Below, in pieces: positions 8,170-17,231 of a DNA stretch of 64,000 nt (positions within the stretch are counted from its first letter, which is position 1; each line of letters starts with the position of its first letter). The stretch lies in NCBI GenBank assembly GCA_964642545.1, contig CAZXQU010000001.1:1-64000 (forward strand), given 5' to 3'. Origin of the DNA: QYOJ01 sp964642545. GTDB taxonomy: Bacteria > Bacteroidota > Bacteroidia > Bacteroidales > FEN-979. The notes below the pieces were generated by a model that was given only the letters and a program-made list of their open reading frames with translations, was not told where the DNA came from and ran no database searches. The position numbers and the translations under genes were made by a program.

Positions 8170-9594
8170 TTGAAAATCCTTCTTACCGGGGCGACCGGAT
8201 ATATAGGAAAACGATTACTTCCCGTTCTGATGGAGAACGGTCACGAAGTGATTTGTTGTGTGAGGGATAAACGGCGTATGGTTATTGACCCCGACTGGTC
8301 TTCCAGGCTTACAGTTATAGAAGTAGACTTCCTTCAGAAGGAGTCCCTCAAAGCCATTCCTAAAGAGATAGATGGAGCCTATTACCTGATCCATTCGATG
8401 ACTTCCACGGCCAATGGGTTTGATCTGGCCGAAGCCATTTCGGCTCACAATTTCAAAGATTACATGAACACCACACAGGTCAAGCATGTGATCTTCCTAA
8501 GTGGGATGGTTAATGACCCAAAACTCTCAAAACACCTGGCATCCAGGAAGAATGTGGAAGACATTTTAAAAGAAGGTACATATAATTTCACAACACTTAG
8601 GGCAGGAATTATCATCGGATCGGGCAGCGCTTCCTTTGAGATCATCCGAAACCTGGTGGAGAAACTACCGGTGATGATCGCTCCACACTGGCTGTTAACC
8701 CGCTCCCAACCAATAGCAATCAGGGATGTGATCTATTGCCTTGAGAAGGTGTTGTTTAAGCCCGAGTGCTTCAACAAAAACTATGACATCGGCGGTCCGG
8801 ATGTCATGACTTACAAGGATATGCTGGTGGAACTGGCTAGGTTCAGGGGGTTAAAACGAAGGGTGATTGCGATGCCAGTTTTATTCCCAAAACTCTCCTC
8901 CGTCTGGCTTTTTCTATTCACTCCTGTCTCTTTTTCGCTGGCTACCCATCTTGTCAACAGTATGCAAGTTGAAGTAGTAGCCAGAAACGACAGGTTACAC
9001 CGTCTTCTCGAAGTATGTCCCATGGCATTCTATGAAGCCGTGGAGGAGGCTTTTGTCAATATACGCCAGAACTCGATCATCTCCAGCTGGACTGATGCCA
9101 TGACACGTGGAAGGGTCAGCCCAAATCTGTCAAAATATATTGAGATCCCCCAACACGGCTGTTTTGAAGACATACGGTCAGTTAAAGTGGAGGATATTGA
9201 ACTTATAACGAATAAAATCTGGTCTATTGGCGGTGATAATGGGTGGTATTATGCCAACTGGCTCTGGAAACTCAGGGGGATGACCGACAGGCTGATCGGC
9301 GGTGTTGGGTTAATTCGCGGACGACGTTCTATTGACCGGATACATGCTGGCGACACCCTCGACTGCTGGCGGGTGCTGGTTGCCGATAAAAAGAGCCATC
9401 GGCTGCTTCTTTATGCCGAAATGAAGATGCCAGGCGAAGCATGGCTGGAATTCAGCATTAAAAATAACACGCTTACCCAAACCGCCACCTTCAGACCCAA
9501 AGGCCTCTCCGGCCGGCTCTACTGGTACCTGCTCCTGCCTTTCCATCGCTCTGTCTATCAAGGAATGATCAGAAAGCTGGCGAAAGACGAGTGA
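8170..9594 (+). CDS. SDR-family NAD(P)-binding protein with C-terminal DUF2867
   Basis: A 474-residue protein. The first 290 residues are an atypical short-chain dehydrogenase/epimerase domain beginning LLTGATGYIGKRL, the dinucleotide-binding turn, with YYLIHSMTS and FLSGMVND further on. The last 150 residues (from about SIGGDNGWYYANWLWKLRG) match the DUF2867 half found fused to NAD(P)-binding domains in many bacteria. The substrate is unknown; relatives are annotated as NADH-ubiquinone oxidoreductase-like or nucleotide-sugar epimerase-like. Translation starts at TTG 8170, which gives a normal N-terminus directly at the Rossmann strand. The last codons (KDE, stop) merge into a short tandem array. 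Confidence 0.85.
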   Translation: MKILLTGATGYIGKRLLPVLMENGHEVICCVRDKRRMVIDPDWSSRLTVIEVDFLQKESLKAIPKEIDGAYYLIHSMTSTANGFDLAEAISAHNFKDYMNTTQVKHVIFLSGMVNDPKLSKHLASRKNVEDILKEGTYNFTTLRAGIIIGSGSASFEIIRNLVEKLPVMIAPHWLLTRSQPIAIRDVIYCLEKVLFKPECFNKNYDIGGPDVMTYKDMLVELARFRGLKRRVIAMPVLFPKLSSVWLFLFTPVSFSLATHLVNSMQVEVVARNDRLHRLLEVCPMAFYEAVEEAFVNIRQNSIISSWTDAMTRGRVSPNLSKYIEIPQHGCFEDIRSVKVEDIELITNKIWSIGGDNGWYYANWLWKLRGMTDRLIGGVGLIRGRRSIDRIHAGDTLDCWRVLVADKKSHRLLLYAEMKMPGEAWLEFSIKNNTLTQTATFRPKGLSGRLYWYLLLPFHRSVYQGMIRKLAKDE

Positions 9595-9633
9595 CGAGGG
9601 ACGAAAGAGGTGAGAAGTGAGGTAGGGAGGTAG
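9584..9633 (+). repeat. degenerate short-period array at a gene end
   Basis: Purine-rich words (gacgag, tgacgag, ggacgaa, tgagaag, tgaggtagg) repeat with a period of about 7-8 bases. The array begins in the last three codons of the SDR-DUF2867 gene and crosses its TGA. It is one of the scattered family described in the findings. Confidence 0.7.
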
Positions 9634-9670
9634 CCAAATTTTATCAACAATCCACAGCCTAATAGCAAAT

Positions 9671-9736
9671 CTTCTAATTTCTAATTTCCTAATTTCGTAT
9701 TTCCTAATTTCCTAATTTCCTAATTTTCTAATTCCC
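9671..9736 (+). repeat. ctaatttc octamer tandem array
   Basis: About eight near-identical copies of ctaatttc (period 8), with one 7-base gtatttc variant, immediately before the start of the aminotransferase gene. It is the reverse complement in style of the gaaattag arrays found after 10984 and at 53370-53436. Confidence 0.85.
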
Positions 9737-9745
9737 AAATGACCA

Positions 9746-10984
9746 ATGACCAACTCCCTCGACCTTCCTTTCGTCCGAAACCACTTCCCTGCCCTGCAGG
9801 ATGATTTCATCTTCATGGATAACGCAGGCGGATCACAGGTACTGGAATCCGTAATCGACCGAACAAGCGAGTTCTTTCGCCACCATTATGTACAGCTGGG
9901 AGCCTCATACGAAGTGTCGGCCCGGGCCGGAAGCCTGCTTGAAGATACGATCGCGGAACTGGCTACCTTTATCCATGCCCGAAATCCGAAAGAGATTGTT
10001 GTCGGGCCTTCCACCACCATGCTGCTGCGCATCCTGAGCATCTGCATCAGCAGGCAATGGAGACCGGGAGATGAAGTGATCGTCACCAATTCCGACCACG
10101 AAGCCAATGTCAGTTGCTGGACCGACCTTGAGCAAAATGGAATCGTGATTAAGACCTGGAAGATCAACCCGGAGACGTTGCGGTTTGAACTGAATGATCT
10201 TAGGAATTTACTGACCGATCGAACCAGGCTGGTTGCCATGGTTCACATTTCGAATATCCTGGGAACAATCAATCCAATCAAAGAGGTGGCCGCATTGGTT
10301 CATCAGGCTGGGTCACTTTTTTGTGTAGATGGCGTTGCCGCAGCCCCACACAGGCTGATCGACGTGCAGGAGAGTGACGCCGATTTCTATGCGTTCAGTA
10401 CATATAAAATCTTTGGGCCTCACCTGGGAATCCTCTATGGCAAACTGGATTTATTGCTTGAGATGGATGGCCTCAACCATTATTTTTTCAGCAAAGAGGA
10501 TGTTCCGTATAAGTTTCAGCCGGGAAATGTCAACTTTGAGCTCACCTATAGCCTCGGAGCCATTCCGGCCTATTTTTCCAGGTTGCATGATCACCATTTC
10601 CCTGAAGAGACATCAAACGACTTCCGAAACAAATACCGCCGAAGTTACAGTCTGATTGCCGGCCATGAAGAGCAACTGGCGAATCAGTTGATTCATTACC
10701 TGGAAACAAAACCACCGATCAGGATTATCGGAGAGAGAAGCGGAAGCAGGGAAGTAAGAGTTCCCACTGTTTCATTTGTACATGACCAGTTAAAAAGTTC
10801 CGAAGTTGTAGCACGTGCGGATCCCTATAAGATTGGCATCCGCTACGGCGACTTCTATGCCAAAAAAATCATCCAGGATCTCGGCCTTGAAGAACAAGAT
10901 GGCGTGATCAGGGTGAGTTTGGCACACTACAATACTACTGAGGAGGTGGGTAAGTTGATTGAGGTACTGGAGGGGATACTTTAG
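9746..10984 (+). CDS. cysteine desulfurase-like class V aminotransferase
   Basis: A 412-residue PLP enzyme of fold type I. It shows the N-terminal FMDNAGGSQ, the SDHEANV loop (His stacks on PLP), VHISNILG, VDGVAAAPH (Asp binds the pyridine nitrogen) and the Schiff-base lysine in FSTYKIFGPH. It is closest to the TIGR01976-type cysteine desulfurase family rather than IscS or SufS proper. The typical Cys-containing loop is not obvious near the C-terminus, so the true substrate could differ. The start at ATG 9746 is preferred because ATG 9739 is out of frame. The TAG stop leads straight into a gaaattag array. Confidence 0.85.
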   Translation: MTNSLDLPFVRNHFPALQDDFIFMDNAGGSQVLESVIDRTSEFFRHHYVQLGASYEVSARAGSLLEDTIAELATFIHARNPKEIVVGPSTTMLLRILSICISRQWRPGDEVIVTNSDHEANVSCWTDLEQNGIVIKTWKINPETLRFELNDLRNLLTDRTRLVAMVHISNILGTINPIKEVAALVHQAGSLFCVDGVAAAPHRLIDVQESDADFYAFSTYKIFGPHLGILYGKLDLLLEMDGLNHYFFSKEDVPYKFQPGNVNFELTYSLGAIPAYFSRLHDHHFPEETSNDFRNKYRRSYSLIAGHEEQLANQLIHYLETKPPIRIIGERSGSREVRVPTVSFVHDQLKSSEVVARADPYKIGIRYGDFYAKKIIQDLGLEEQDGVIRVSLAHYNTTEEVGKLIEVLEGIL

Positions 10985-11004
10985 AAATTAGGAAATTAGA
11001 ATAG
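10982..11004 (+). repeat. gaaattag array starting at a stop codon
   Basis: The aminotransferase stop codon TAG is the first unit of a short array of period 8 (gaaattag, gaaattag, then aatag). It continues to within one base of the -7 element of the next gene. Confidence 0.65.
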
Positions 11005-11012
11005 TATCTTTG
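11005..11012 (+). promoter_or_regulatory. -7 promoter element of the 11043 gene
   Basis: TATCTTTG, exact TAnnTTTG, 30 bases before ATG 11043. It covers the alternative TTG start at 11010, which argues for the ATG. Confidence 0.6.
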
Positions 11013-11042
11013 CACATACATAAACTGACATATATACCTGCC

Positions 11043-12800
11043 ATGACAGTAAAACACCTTTTTTCTGCTACGTTTCTCCTTCTCAGCTCCCTCCTTTTCA
11101 GTCAAACCTTTCAGGAGGTCCCACTAACCATTCCTGGTATCAACAGCGGTGGAACCTCTTGGGGAGATTTTGACAACGACGGAGACCTTGATCTTGTGGT
11201 AAACGGACAACTTGCCGACTGGAGTTCTGCAACACTCGTCTATGAAAATATCAACGGTGAGTTTACAGAGGTGACCGGAGATTTCCCTGCACTTTTCAAT
11301 GGCCTGGCCCGATGGGGAGACTACGACAATGATAACGACCTCGATCTTCTGGTCAGTGGCATGAACGGTGCGGGTGAGGGAGCTACTCTGCTTTACAGGA
11401 ACGATGCCAGCATTTTTACTCTCGTTGAGACAGACTTTACCGGCATCACATTGGGAAGGATCTTATGGGTCGACGAGAACCGTGACGGATGGCTGGATGT
11501 TTTCGTTGCAGGGGACTCCACCTACAACACTCCCGCTGCCAGCCTCTACCACAACAACGCCGACGGGACCTTTTCCATAATGGATGCAAAACTGCCCGCC
11601 TCCCTGAATTCATCCTATACTTTCGGAGACTATGACAACGATGGCGATGACGACCTCTTTGTGACAGGATTTTTCGAATTCACCTATGCCAGTAAATTGC
11701 TTCGGAATGATGGCAACGGCAGCTTTTCGGACACACAAATCCCATTCGACAGCACGGCATACGGAGATATGATCTTTTTGGATATGGATCTGGATATGGA
11801 TCTGGATGTCATATACATGGGTAATAACCTAATCGGAAATTACATTGCCCGTGTTTACCGGAACGATGGAAATGACACCTTCACAAAAATCCCCAGTGAA
11901 ATTGAAGGCGAATGGGTTGGCCAGATTGATGCCGCTGATTTTGATCACGATGGCGATCCCGACCTGGCAATCACAGGAGCTCTCTGCTGCGGCGAAGCGC
12001 TGACCGAACTCTATAAAAATGATGGCAATGGTCACTTCACTTTATTTAACAGCATCCTCCCTGCCAGGTCTTTCAGCCAGATCCGGTTCGGCGATTACGA
12101 CAATGATGGTGACGCAGATATTATATTGACAGGTATTGCCGAGATGACAACGGGACTGCCGATGACTCAGCTATTCCGAAATATGATGGGATCAAATCAA
12201 TTCGGCATCAACAATCCCCCTTCTCACCCACAGGGACTGGATGTTGATATTGACCTCAACGATGCTACATTCCAATGGTCTCCCGCTTCAGACGATAAAA
12301 CTCCCTCGGATGCCCTCACCTATAATCTTTATCTTGGGGACATGCCATCATCATTTAACTTTTTTGCTCCTTTAGCAAATTCTTCCAACGGGTACAACAG
12401 GGTTTATGCTATCGGCAATGTTAACCAGAACACCTCCTGGTTGGTGAAAGACCTTCCGGCCGGTACCTATTATTGGAGTGTCCAGGCTCTTGACCACTCG
12501 CTATCGGGTTCGGAATTCTCCGCCGAACAGAGTTTTGAGATCACCTATATCGGAGTAGAGAAGATCGCTACTGATGCAGGATTGACTCTTTACCCCAATC
12601 CGGCAGCAGCATTCGTAAACCTTGTCAGCGAAACGGCAGGCACCCTTGTAATCTCAGATCTTCGGGGATCCTTTATCCAGACCATCAATCTGTCGAAGGG
12701 AGAAAGCAAAATCGATATTACCAACCTGACGAATGGAATGTATCTGATCAACTTCACAACGGAAGATAAAACAATCAGAACCAAATTCATAAAGAATTGA
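11043..12800 (+). CDS. secreted FG-GAP/VCBS-repeat protein with T9SS sorting domain
   Basis: A 585-residue exported protein. Signal peptide: residues 1-20 (ends LLFSQ). Seven FG-GAP-like calcium-binding repeats follow (GDFDNDGDLDL, GDYDNDNDLDL, VDENRDGWLDV, GDYDNDGDDDL, LDMDLDMDLDV, ADFDHDGDPDL, GDYDNDGDADI; about 35-370), consistent with a seven-bladed propeller. A fibronectin III-like domain (about 400-500) and a C-terminal sorting domain starting LYPNPAAAFVNL complete it. The start at ATG 11043 is chosen because it directly precedes the signal peptide and lies after the promoter element. Likely surface-exposed, with adhesion or carbohydrate contact possible. Confidence 0.9.
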   Translation: MTVKHLFSATFLLLSSLLFSQTFQEVPLTIPGINSGGTSWGDFDNDGDLDLVVNGQLADWSSATLVYENINGEFTEVTGDFPALFNGLARWGDYDNDNDLDLLVSGMNGAGEGATLLYRNDASIFTLVETDFTGITLGRILWVDENRDGWLDVFVAGDSTYNTPAASLYHNNADGTFSIMDAKLPASLNSSYTFGDYDNDGDDDLFVTGFFEFTYASKLLRNDGNGSFSDTQIPFDSTAYGDMIFLDMDLDMDLDVIYMGNNLIGNYIARVYRNDGNDTFTKIPSEIEGEWVGQIDAADFDHDGDPDLAITGALCCGEALTELYKNDGNGHFTLFNSILPARSFSQIRFGDYDNDGDADIILTGIAEMTTGLPMTQLFRNMMGSNQFGINNPPSHPQGLDVDIDLNDATFQWSPASDDKTPSDALTYNLYLGDMPSSFNFFAPLANSSNGYNRVYAIGNVNQNTSWLVKDLPAGTYYWSVQALDHSLSGSEFSAEQSFEITYIGVEKIATDAGLTLYPNPAAAFVNLVSETAGTLVISDLRGSFIQTINLSKGESKIDITNLTNGMYLINFTTEDKTIRTKFIKN

Positions 12801-12838
12801 TTTCTAACTTCGTATTTCTAATTCTTCATTCGTAATTC
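12801..12838 (+). repeat. short-period pyrimidine-rich array
   Basis: Degenerate words (tttctaact, tcgtatttcta, attcttcat, tcgtaattc) follow the stop codon of the FG-GAP gene directly and end seven bases before the TfoX remnant. Confidence 0.5.
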
Positions 12839-12844
12839 AAAAAC

Positions 12845-12994
12845 ATGGCCTACGGCAAACATTTAGCCGAGCGCATCCGCAGGGAGATGGATTTTACAAA
12901 GAGGCCAATGAAAGGGTTTGTCTATGTGGATCCTGAAGGACGTCCCCGTTACAAAACTACGAGCCTTCTAACCTGGGTTTTGCCTTCCAACTGA
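12845..12994 (+). pseudogene. remnant of a TfoX/Sxy N-terminal-domain gene
   Basis: A 49-codon frame starting ATG 12845 reads MAYGKHLAERIR, the usual start of TfoX_N proteins. It is joined directly to REMDFTKRPMKGFVYVDPEG, which in intact relatives lies about 60 residues further on. The middle of the domain, including the KKMFGG segment, is missing, and the frame then runs into the 3' end of the convergent gene. This is what an internal deletion plus loss of the C-terminus would leave. The homology is by eye and the product is probably not functional. Confidence 0.6.
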
Positions 12995-13743
12995 ATCCTC
13001 AATAAATAGATTCCAGCTTCCAGATTGATGGGAAACACTATTGCTTGTTCACCGGGAGAACATGCACCCTGGTATAACCTTGAGATCATTTTGCCGCTGG
13101 GGGAAAAAATTTCCATGTTTATCAACTCCGATCCGATTGCAGAAAAAGAGACATTCAATCTGTCTACGACCGGATTTGGATATAGTGCTACAGGTGCCGT
13201 TTGCTGATCATCAATACCTAATATACTTTGAGGTGCGATCAATGTTGTAGTTTTGGTGTTTAATTCACCGATAACCACAGATGCATAAAAGGTAATGGGG
13301 CCCACCCCGATAGGTGGTGCCTGCCACTGAAACGACCAAAGCATCGTATTGTCCTCAGAAGCAAGTTTATGGGTGATATATTTGTTATCGCCAACAAGTT
13401 TGGTCTCTGAGCTAGTAATAAGAGTCCCAAGAAGATTCCCGGATACATCCTGGGGTGAAAGCTCGAATCCTTTATTACCGGTGCCAGTTGCGGTTACCAC
13501 GATGTTGTAGGTGGTTCCTTTGACATAACCGGTTGCTGGAATATCAGAGGTGATCAAACCACCAAGTGGGACAGCAGTTCCTCCCATACAATGTGAACAA
13601 TTCTGGCCGTCGGCAGGTGAATTTGTGTAACCCGGAGGAGCTCCAACCGGATAATCTGTATTATCCCCTCCTCCAAACCCTGCCATCAGAACTATGAACA
13701 CAGCTGCACAGGCAGGAATTAAAATTGTGTTAAGTCTCTTCAT
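12949..13743 (-). CDS. choice-of-anchor V/Reelin-like secreted protein with T9SS domain
   Basis: A 264-residue exported protein with a signal peptide (about 1-23). The N-terminal module has the segment GAPPGYTNSPADGQNCSHC and a beta-sandwich resembling the choice-of-anchor V (Reelin-like) family (about 25-165). A C-terminal type IX sorting domain begins ALYPNPVVDRLNV and ends in strands with GIYLLRIQ. In relatives the cysteine pair is usually a CxxCH haem-type motif; here it is CSHCM, so haem attachment is unlikely. Its stop overlaps the TfoX remnant on the other strand. A -7 element lies at 13759-13766. Confidence 0.82.
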   Translation of the reverse strand: MKRLNTILIPACAAVFIVLMAGFGGGDNTDYPVGAPPGYTNSPADGQNCSHCMGGTAVPLGGLITSDIPATGYVKGTTYNIVVTATGTGNKGFELSPQDVSGNLLGTLITSSETKLVGDNKYITHKLASEDNTMLWSFQWQAPPIGVGPITFYASVVIGELNTKTTTLIAPQSILGIDDQQTAPVALYPNPVVDRLNVSFSAIGSELINMEIFSPSGKMISRLYQGACSPGEQAIVFPINLEAGIYLLRIQLEGKTQVRRLVVL

Positions 13744-13758
13744 ATTTCTTGTTTTTTA

Positions 13759-13766
13759 CAAATATA
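13759..13766 (-). promoter_or_regulatory. -7 promoter element of the 13743 gene
   Basis: TATATTTG on the minus strand, exact TAnnTTTG, 16 bases before the start. Confidence 0.6.
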
Positions 13767-13860
13767 CACATTTTCAAAAGGGAAGTCACCACCTGCTCGC
13801 CGTTGACAGAATGGACTTCAAATCATCTATTATTTGTAATTTAGTCAAAATATTTCAAGG

Positions 13861-15534
13861 ATGAAGCGAATACTCATTATTTCTGGATTTCTTATTACTC
13901 TTTTCTACTCCGCGTCTGCCCAGGAGAAGGTTAAAAACGTTATCCTGATGATCCCCGATGGGACCAGCAGCAGTATTTTATCTCTCGCAAGATGGTACCA
14001 ATTCGGAACCTGCGCCGCCGATAATTGCCGATTGGCAATCGATCCCCTTATCTGCGGGTTGGTATCCACATTTAACTCCGATTCCCCTATCGGGGATTCA
14101 GCGCCCACTGGAAGTACTTACGCTACCGGAGTCCTCTCCAATAACGGATTTGTTGCAACGTATCCGGTCTCATCCGGGAAGGATAAAGACCTGATTCATG
14201 TAGATTCACTGCGAGCATACCATCCACTCTTCACACTCCTTGAAGCGGCAAAACTTCAGGGAAAATCCACCGGGCTGGTAGTGACTTCTGAGTTCACGCA
14301 TGCTACCCCAGCTGATTTTTCAGCACACACATTTAATCGAGATGACAAAGAGGCGATTGCAATTCAGATGGTATACAACAACCTGAATGTTGTATTCGGA
14401 GGTGGTTTGAACTACCTGGATCCAACTGTTCGAAAAGATGGGATGGACCTCTTGAATGTGCTGCGCTCCCGCAACTATAAACTGGCTACTTCGGTGAATC
14501 AGTTTAAAGCGCTCTTACCAACCGACTCACTGGTTTTCGGTCTCTTTGCCAACGATTACCTGCCAAACAATCTAGACAGGATTCCCACCGAAGTTCCTTC
14601 GCTCGCAGAGATGACACGCAAAGCGATCAAAATCCTCTCCGAAAACCCTAACGGTTTCTTTCTGATGGTAGAGGGAAGTAAGATCGATTGGTCGGCGCAT
14701 ACAAATGATCCAATTGGTACCATTACTGAGTTTCTTGCCTTCGATGAAGCCGTAAAAGAAGCCATCAGCTTTGCTAATCGTGATGGAAATACGGCTGTTG
14801 TGATAGCTCCCGATCACGGTTGTGGAGGCATTACCTTTGGGAACAGCCGCTCGAACGACACCTATGATGTTCTGCCCATTCAAGACCTGATCCAACCACT
14901 TCGTGCCTGTAAAATGACAGGAGAAGGAATTTCCTGCATGATCAAAACAAACCCAAAAGATGTCGAAAAGATCTTTTTTGACTACACCTCGATCCGTTTG
15001 ACCCCGGAAGAGATTGAGGAGGTGTTTGTTGCAGCAAATGCAACTGACAAATACAAGTTACCAACCATCGTTGCTAACATCATTAATAAACGGACCTATG
15101 TAGGGTTTACGACAGAGGGTCATACCGGGGAAGATGTCCTACTGGCGGTTTTTCATCCGGGACAATACCGGCCTTCGGGAGTGATAACCAACAGGCAACT
15201 AAACCAATACATATCTGAGATTCTGGGTATTAAAGATCTGAATTCATTGACAGAAGAGAGATTTTCCATTGACACCCTTGCATTGAAAGGAATGACCTGG
15301 ACAATCCAACAGGCAGAAAATTTCCGCCAAAAACTGGTAATCAATGCTCCAAACGAGGCCAAAATCCATGCCGAGATCGATGCCTCTACAGATTATATCA
15401 TAATCTTCAAAAAGGATAAACCGGTGAAAATGATCCCCTTGGGTTCCCTTGCAATTTTCGTTGAGCCATTGCAACATTTTTTTATCCCAAAAAATCTTGG
15501 GGTGATGTTGAAAGAAGAATTGCTCCACAAATAA
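13861..15534 (+). CDS. secreted alkaline phosphatase
   Basis: A 557-residue alkaline phosphatase of the PhoA superfamily, exported by a signal peptide (1-20, ends SASAQ). Visible motifs are the metal-binding MIPDGTS near the N-terminus and the nucleophile region DSAPTGSTYATG (Ser about residue 80 aligns with the PhoA nucleophile). Others are TSEFTHATPA, EGSKIDWSAHTND, APDHGCGG and the late metal His in TEGHTGEDV. It hydrolyses phosphomonoesters in the periplasm or outside the cell and releases phosphate. No Pho-box can be recognised, and the gene stands alone between two differently regulated neighbours. Confidence 0.92.
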   Translation: MKRILIISGFLITLFYSASAQEKVKNVILMIPDGTSSSILSLARWYQFGTCAADNCRLAIDPLICGLVSTFNSDSPIGDSAPTGSTYATGVLSNNGFVATYPVSSGKDKDLIHVDSLRAYHPLFTLLEAAKLQGKSTGLVVTSEFTHATPADFSAHTFNRDDKEAIAIQMVYNNLNVVFGGGLNYLDPTVRKDGMDLLNVLRSRNYKLATSVNQFKALLPTDSLVFGLFANDYLPNNLDRIPTEVPSLAEMTRKAIKILSENPNGFFLMVEGSKIDWSAHTNDPIGTITEFLAFDEAVKEAISFANRDGNTAVVIAPDHGCGGITFGNSRSNDTYDVLPIQDLIQPLRACKMTGEGISCMIKTNPKDVEKIFFDYTSIRLTPEEIEEVFVAANATDKYKLPTIVANIINKRTYVGFTTEGHTGEDVLLAVFHPGQYRPSGVITNRQLNQYISEILGIKDLNSLTEERFSIDTLALKGMTWTIQQAENFRQKLVINAPNEAKIHAEIDASTDYIIIFKKDKPVKMIPLGSLAIFVEPLQHFFIPKNLGVMLKEELLHK

Positions 15535-15608
15535 TAACCGCCTGTTAATTTCGTTTTATTTTGAATTAGTCTTATTCTTGTATATTACAAACTAGACATC
15601 AAGATATT

Positions 15609-16316
15609 ATGAAATCATTGATACACAGGTCCGCATCTCGGGGGCAGGGTGATTATGGTTGGCTCAAGACCCGGTATACATTTAGTTTCGCCAGTTATCA
15701 CAACCCGGATAGGGTTCAATTTGGAGCTCTCAGAGTTTTAAATGATGACTGGATTGAAGGAGGCACCGGCTTCGACACGCACCCTCATGACAACATGGAG
15801 ATTGTCACGATCATGCAACATGGAGAGCTGAATCATGGTGACAGCATGGGGCATACAGAAATCCTGAAACCCAATGAAGTCCAGGTGATGACAGCGGGAT
15901 CAGGCATCTTCCATTCCGAACGAAACAACCTTCCCAATACCTCGATTAAACTTTTCCAGATCTGGGTATTCCCACGTGAGAAAAACTTGAAACCACGGTA
16001 CGATCAAAAGTGGTTTGATCCGGAGATGCGGAAGAACGCATGGCAAACCCTTGTATCTCCGCTGGGAGAACAGTCTCTGATGATCAACCAGGATGCATGG
16101 TTTTCAAGGACATCGTTGCAAAAAGGGAAACAACTCTCGTATGAACTGAATGGGGAGAAACAAGGCGTATATCTTTTTGTTTTCGAAGGATCTGTAACCG
16201 TTGGTGATCTGGAATTGAACATTCGGGATGGAGCAGGCATCTGGGATACCCGGGAGATCAATGTCGTGGCGAAAGAGGATAGTGATGTCCTGTTGATTGA
16301 GGTTCCTTATTCGTGA
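15609..16316 (+). CDS. pirin-family protein
   Basis: A 235-residue bicupin of the pirin (YhhW/quercetinase-like) family. The N-terminal cupin carries the metal-binding residues in FDTHPHDNMEIVTI and the Glu of MGHTEILKPNEVQ. Family signatures YGWLKTRYTFSFASY and MTAGSGIFHSERN are present. Family members are iron-binding, and some show quercetin 2,3-dioxygenase activity. The physiological role here is not evident. The LytTR gene starts 43 bases downstream from its own promoter. Confidence 0.92.
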   Translation: MKSLIHRSASRGQGDYGWLKTRYTFSFASYHNPDRVQFGALRVLNDDWIEGGTGFDTHPHDNMEIVTIMQHGELNHGDSMGHTEILKPNEVQVMTAGSGIFHSERNNLPNTSIKLFQIWVFPREKNLKPRYDQKWFDPEMRKNAWQTLVSPLGEQSLMINQDAWFSRTSLQKGKQLSYELNGEKQGVYLFVFEGSVTVGDLELNIRDGAGIWDTREINVVAKEDSDVLLIEVPYS

Positions 16317-16330
16317 TCCAGGATCTTTCA

Positions 16331-16338
16331 TATCTTTG
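16331..16338 (+). promoter_or_regulatory. -7 promoter element of the 16360 LytTR gene
   Basis: TATCTTTG, exact TAnnTTTG, 21 bases before GTG 16360. It makes the upstream TTG 16297 start, inside the pirin gene, unlikely. Confidence 0.6.
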
Positions 16339-16359
16339 TCGATCTCATACAGCGAACAA

Positions 16360-17214
16360 GTGATCCTCAACTATCTGAATCAGAGTTACCCGTTGGTCGA
16401 GAACCGCTGGAAGATTATCCTTCCAATCAGTGTGTTCGTCTGCCTGTTTATGGTTGTTTTCCAACCATTTGGCCTTAATGATTATTCTGGCCCTAATAAA
16501 TATTTTACTCTTGGAGGATATGGGCTGGTCACACTTTTAGTCCTGCTCTTTGATCTATACCTGATTCCTACTCTCCTCCCCGGGCTTTTAAAGGAGGAGA
16601 CCTGGACTGTCTGGAAAGAACTACTTTTTCTTCTCTGGATTCTCTTTTCGATTGGATTAGCCAACCTCTTTTACACCTCTTTCTTTTTTCATCTCAGGTT
16701 ATCCCTGACAAACATTGTAATCGTACAACTCTTCACTCTCTCCATTGGAATCATCCCGATTACAATTTTGACCATTGTTAAACAAAACTACCTTAACCGC
16801 AGGAACAGGATAAGCGCCGATCAACTCTCTGCCGGCATCGGGCATCGTCAACATCCTCAAGCTACCGGTTCCCAGGTCCTTTTTGCATCAGACAATGGTA
16901 AAGATGAAATTCGGGTTGCGATCCCGGATTTGCTTGTTGTTGATTCAGAAGGAAACTACATTACCATTTCCTATTTACTCGATGGAAAACCCCAATCTGT
17001 GCTTCTTCGAAATACCTTATCCTATGCCGAAAAGGTTGTTTCTTCCAATCCCGTAGTATTCAAATGTCACCGCTCTTATCTAGTAAACCTCGACCAAATA
17101 ACAAAGGTCAATGGCAATTCTCAGGGGTACCGATTGATTATTCCCGGCGTATCGATTGAAATTCCAGTTTCCAGGGGTAATTCAACTCGTCTGAAGGAAC
17201 TTCTCAGCATCTAG
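16360..17214 (+). CDS. membrane-anchored LytTR-family transcriptional regulator
   Basis: A 284-residue one-component regulator. Four hydrophobic segments (from IILPISVFVCLFMVVF to IGIIPITILTIV, about 15-135) anchor it in the inner membrane. A linker leads to a LytTR DNA-binding domain in the last 100 residues, with VVDSEGNYITISY and VFKCHRSYLVNLDQI. There is no receiver domain or kinase. GTG 16360 is preferred because it follows a -7 element and gives the usual family N-terminus (short, then YPLVENRWKI). Such membrane LytTR proteins often control an adjacent membrane gene. Three spaced direct repeats just downstream (17232-17284) may be its operator before the 17415 gene. Confidence 0.88.
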   Translation: MILNYLNQSYPLVENRWKIILPISVFVCLFMVVFQPFGLNDYSGPNKYFTLGGYGLVTLLVLLFDLYLIPTLLPGLLKEETWTVWKELLFLLWILFSIGLANLFYTSFFFHLRLSLTNIVIVQLFTLSIGIIPITILTIVKQNYLNRRNRISADQLSAGIGHRQHPQATGSQVLFASDNGKDEIRVAIPDLLVVDSEGNYITISYLLDGKPQSVLLRNTLSYAEKVVSSNPVVFKCHRSYLVNLDQITKVNGNSQGYRLIIPGVSIEIPVSRGNSTRLKELLSI

Positions 17215-17231
17215 TCCAACATTTCAGCATG

